A DNA stretch of 34,179 nucleotides, taken from assembly GCA_964370965.1 (NCBI GenBank), contig CAYJLW010000044.1:1-34179 (forward strand), in the 5' to 3' direction. Shown here one piece after another: positions 32,054-34,179 of this stretch; positions within the stretch are counted from its first letter, which is position 1, and every line of letters begins with the position of its first letter. The DNA is from CAYJLW01 sp964370965 (GTDB taxonomy: Bacteria; Actinomycetota; Acidimicrobiia; UBA2766). The translations under genes and the position numbers were made by a program. The notes beneath the pieces were generated by a model that was not told the origin of the DNA, made no database searches, and worked only from the letters and a program-made list of their open reading frames with translations.

Positions 32054-33664
32054 GTGAGAGCGGGTGGCGCCGGGGCCGGTGCCGGGGCGGGCACGCTGGG
32101 GAGGCTCCTCGTCGGGGCGGCGGCGGCGCATCCCGGGCGGACGGCGCTGATCGCGGGTGACGCCCGCCTCACCTACTCGGAACTCGCCGCCCTCACCGAC
32201 CGCTACGCCAAGGCCCTCCTGGCGGCGGGGGCGAACAAGGGCGCCCGCGTCGGCCTCCTCGTGGAGAACACCCCGGAGTGGGTGGCGGCGGCGTTCGGGG
32301 CCGTGTCCATCGGCGCCCTCCTCGTGCCCGTGAGCACCTACTCCCGCGGGGACGACCTCGAGTTCCAGCTCCGCCATGCCCGGGTCACGCACCTTCTGAC
32401 GTCGGCTGGGTTCCTGGGCAACGACTACCTGGCGATGCTGGCCGCGGTGCGCGCCTCCCTGCCCGCCCTGCGCCTCGTGGGCGTCCGTAACGGGGGCCGC
32501 CGCCTCCCCCGGGGCACTATCCGCTGGGACGAATTCCTCGCCGCCGGCGACGACGTGGGCGACGACTCCCTCGCCGCTGCCCGCCGGGCGGTGCACGCCG
32601 CCGACGACGCCTACCTCCTCTACACGTCCGGGACGACCGCCCGGCCCAAGGGGGTGCTCCTCACCCACGACGCGGTCACCGCCAACGGCGTCCGCATCGG
32701 CGACCACCAGGGTCTCATGCCCGAGGACGTGGTCTGGTTCTACTTCCCGCTGTTCTTCTCCGCGGGGTGCGTGAACGTCCTCCTGGGCACCCTCTCCCAC
32801 GGCGCCGCCCTCATCCTCCAGGACGTCTTCGAGCCCGGCGCCGCCCTTGGCGCCATCGAGGCGGAGAAGGCCACGGCGTGGCACATGTGGCCCCACACGC
32901 TGAAGGCCCTCATGTCCCACCCGGACTGGGAGCGGCGCGACCACTCGCGCCTCCACAAGGGCACCGGCCCCTACGACCTCGTCGTGGGGGCCGAGGCGCC
33001 CGACGGCCTCGGGGGTGTGAACATGTACGGCCTCACGGAGACGGCCACGGCGTTCTCCTGCACCCGGGCGGACGACCCCTCCGCGGTGCGCCTGCGCACG
33101 CAGGGCTTCGTGTTCCCCGGCAACGAGGCGAAGATCGTGGACCCGGACGTGGGCAGCAGGCTCGCCGACGGCGAGGAGGGCGAGATCTGCGTGAAGGGCC
33201 GCACCGTGATGCGGCGCTACCACGACGTCGACCCGGCCGAGACCTTTGACCACGAGGGCTTCTTCCACACCGGCGACCTGGGCAGCATCGACGGCGACGG
33301 ACGCCTCCGCTGGGTGCGGCGCCTCAAGGAGACCATCAAGGTGGGGGGCATCAACGTGAGCCCCGCCGAGGTCGAGGCGGCCCTCGTCCGCATCCCCGGG
33401 GTGGACGCCGCCTACGTCTTCGCCGTCCCCGCCCGGGAGCGGGGCGAGGAGGTGGGCGCCGCGGTCGTCCCGGCCGACGGCGCCCGCGTGCTGGCGGCGG
33501 ACGTCCTCGCCCACTGCCGGGAGCACCTCCCGGCGCACAAGCGGCCCCGGGACGTCCTCGTCCTCGCCGCCGCCGACGTCCCCATGACGGGCAGCGGCAA
33601 GGTGCAGCGCTTCGCCCTGCGCGACACCCTGCTCGCCCACGGGGAGCCCGGAAGCCCCCCGTGA
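32054..33664 (+). CDS. AMP-forming acyl-CoA synthetase (ANL superfamily), second
   Basis: 536 residues from GTG 32054. Motifs are YTSGTTARPKGVLLTHD (~189), MYGLTETA (~323), FFHTGDLGSIDGDGRL (~403), the hinge RLKETIKVGGINVSPAEVE and the lysine segment MTGSGKVQRFAL (~513). The N-terminus has a short Gly/Ala stretch (AGGAGAGAGAG). It differs clearly from the operon 1 synthetase and is probably specific for another acid or a later intermediate. It lies 52 bp after the CoA-transferase, a gap holding further GC-rich palindromic sequence, so it may still be co-transcribed or be weakly separated. It is the last gene before the 52-nt palindrome. Confidence 0.9.
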   Translation: MRAGGAGAGAGAGTLGRLLVGAAAAHPGRTALIAGDARLTYSELAALTDRYAKALLAAGANKGARVGLLVENTPEWVAAAFGAVSIGALLVPVSTYSRGDDLEFQLRHARVTHLLTSAGFLGNDYLAMLAAVRASLPALRLVGVRNGGRRLPRGTIRWDEFLAAGDDVGDDSLAAARRAVHAADDAYLLYTSGTTARPKGVLLTHDAVTANGVRIGDHQGLMPEDVVWFYFPLFFSAGCVNVLLGTLSHGAALILQDVFEPGAALGAIEAEKATAWHMWPHTLKALMSHPDWERRDHSRLHKGTGPYDLVVGAEAPDGLGGVNMYGLTETATAFSCTRADDPSAVRLRTQGFVFPGNEAKIVDPDVGSRLADGEEGEICVKGRTVMRRYHDVDPAETFDHEGFFHTGDLGSIDGDGRLRWVRRLKETIKVGGINVSPAEVEAALVRIPGVDAAYVFAVPARERGEEVGAAVVPADGARVLAADVLAHCREHLPAHKRPRDVLVLAAADVPMTGSGKVQRFALRDTLLAHGEPGSPP

Positions 33665-33678
33665 TCGCGTCTCCCACA

Positions 33679-33730
33679 CCGAACTGGGCGCGCTGCGCGT
33701 CACATGTGACAGTGAGCGCGCCCAGTTCGG
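33679..33730. repeat. 52-nt palindrome after operon 2
   Basis: CCGAACTGGGCGCGCT (33679-33694) pairs perfectly with AGCGCGCCCAGTTCGG (33715-33730). The centre GTCACATGTGAC (33699-33710) is also a perfect palindrome on the same axis, leaving a four-base mismatch on each side. It could be a terminator, although it has no T-tract, a repetitive extragenic palindrome or a protein-binding site. Confidence 0.75.
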
Positions 33731-33795
33731 ATGGGGGGAGGGCCCGTCCGCGGGTATCGGAACCACTGCGGCCCGGGCCGCTCCCGGGCCGGCCG

Positions 33796-33801
33796 TACAC
33801 T
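33796..33801 (+). promoter_or_regulatory. Candidate -10 box for the nucleotidyltransferase gene
   Basis: TACACT ends six bases before ATG 33808, which would give a leaderless mRNA. No clear -35 box lies upstream. Confidence 0.3.
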
Positions 33802-33807
33802 GCGGGC

Positions 33808-34140
33808 ATGGCGCAGGTTGTGTGGGGCCAGGCGGCCGCCCGGGCGGCCGCGATCGAGTCCGAGCTCGGACGCCTCGCCGGCGTTCTCCGTGACACCCTG
33901 GGTGTGGTCGAGGTGTGGGTCTTCGGCTCCGCCGTGACCGGGGGTGTGCACGCCCACAGCGACCTCGACCTCCTCGTGGTGCGTGACACCGCTGTCCCCC
34001 CGTCCGAGCGGGGCCCGGCGCTGCACCGGGAGCTGCGGCCCCGGGTACCCGTCGACCTCTTCGTCTACACCCCGGCGGAGCTCGCCGAGGGGGGACGGTT
34101 CGTGAGATCCATGCTGCGCGAGGCGAGGAGGGTCCTGTGA
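33808..34140 (+). CDS. MNT-type minimal nucleotidyltransferase (putative antitoxin)
   Basis: 110 residues with the nucleotidyltransferase motif FGSAVTGGVHAHSDLDLLVV (GSx10DxD, residues ~42-61) and the third carboxylate in PVDLFVYTP. Such small proteins pair with HEPN proteins; in studied cases the MNT protein modifies and silences the HEPN RNase. The stop overlaps the next start as GTGA, and that downstream sequence begins like a HEPN protein. No ribosome site is visible, in keeping with a leaderless mRNA. Role as antitoxin is inferred from the pairing. Confidence 0.85.
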   Translation: MAQVVWGQAAARAAAIESELGRLAGVLRDTLGVVEVWVFGSAVTGGVHAHSDLDLLVVRDTAVPPSERGPALHRELRPRVPVDLFVYTPAELAEGGRFVRSMLREARRVL

Positions 34141-34179
34141 GCCGAGACCCGCTCGCCGAGGGCCGCCGCTGGCTCGCGC
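34137..34179 (+). CDS. HEPN-domain protein, N-terminus only (cut by window end)
   Basis: From GTG 34137, overlapping the nucleotidyltransferase stop, the frame reads VSRDPLAEGRRWLA. This resembles the start of HEPN proteins encoded next to MNT nucleotidyltransferases. The active-site motif would lie beyond the window, so it cannot be checked. Confidence 0.5.
   Translation, partial: MSRDPLAEGRRWLA

Noticed and set aside
1..34179. CRISPR array, tRNA, rRNA, transposase or integrase genes
   Set aside because: I saw no regularly spaced direct repeats, no tRNA-like cloverleaf or conserved rRNA segment, and no recombinase protein on either strand.

Overview
The window is very GC-rich, with G or C at nearly every third codon position. 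Its genes are tightly packed and include many luciferase-like flavoproteins, paired acyl-CoA dehydrogenases and family III CoA-transferases. This points to a high-GC actinobacterium with a large catabolic repertoire, such as an Acidimicrobiia- or mycobacteria-like lineage. That placement is inference; no rRNA, tRNA or other phylogenetic marker is present.

Left part (1-3.7 kb): a cupin gene and a TetR-type regulator are divergently transcribed from overlapping promoters that share a perfect 14-bp palindrome. Two tandem paralogous XRE-type regulators (minus strand) follow. Middle (3.7-13.5 kb): one giant gene encodes a predicted secreted protein of about 3250 residues. In order it has a signal peptide, TolB/PD40-like propeller repeats, a PKD-like module, one copy of a Cys-pair beta domain, about 1000 residues of mostly helical sequence, and five more copies of the same Cys-pair domain. 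I do not recognise it as a known system.

Right part (13.5-33.7 kb): two plus-strand catabolic operons. Operon 1 has a promoter (TTGCAC-17-TAGCTT), a palindrome at the start site, a 16-codon leader ORF, an acyl-CoA synthetase and two luciferase-like monooxygenases or reductases. Between the operons lie a TetR regulator, a UbiB/ABC1-type kinase with its own promoter, and a small coiled-coil protein on the minus strand. Operon 2 has a promoter (TTGGCG-17-TAAGGT), a palindrome at the start site and a 28-codon leader ORF. It then has two luciferase-like flavoproteins, two acyl-CoA dehydrogenases, an Old-Yellow-Enzyme/dienoyl-CoA-reductase-like flavoprotein, an amidohydrolase-2 protein, a FAS1-like/MaoC-type dehydratase, a fused double CaiB-type CoA-transferase and a second acyl-CoA synthetase. 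Most junctions in operon 2 overlap or nearly touch. Together the genes look like a CoA-dependent route for degrading a cyclic or branched (steroid-, terpene- or alicyclic-type) carboxylic acid; the substrate cannot be read from the sequence. The window ends with a 52-nt palindrome and the start of a MNT/HEPN nucleotidyltransferase toxin-antitoxin-like pair.

The most unexpected signals are: (1) a family of about 98-bp GC-rich palindromic elements embedded in frame inside three operon-2 genes, with compensatory base changes between copies; (2) the six-copy C...CxW domain of the giant secreted protein; and (3) the matching promoter/operator/overlapping-leader-ORF design of both catabolic operons, which carry mirror-image pairs of luciferase-like genes.
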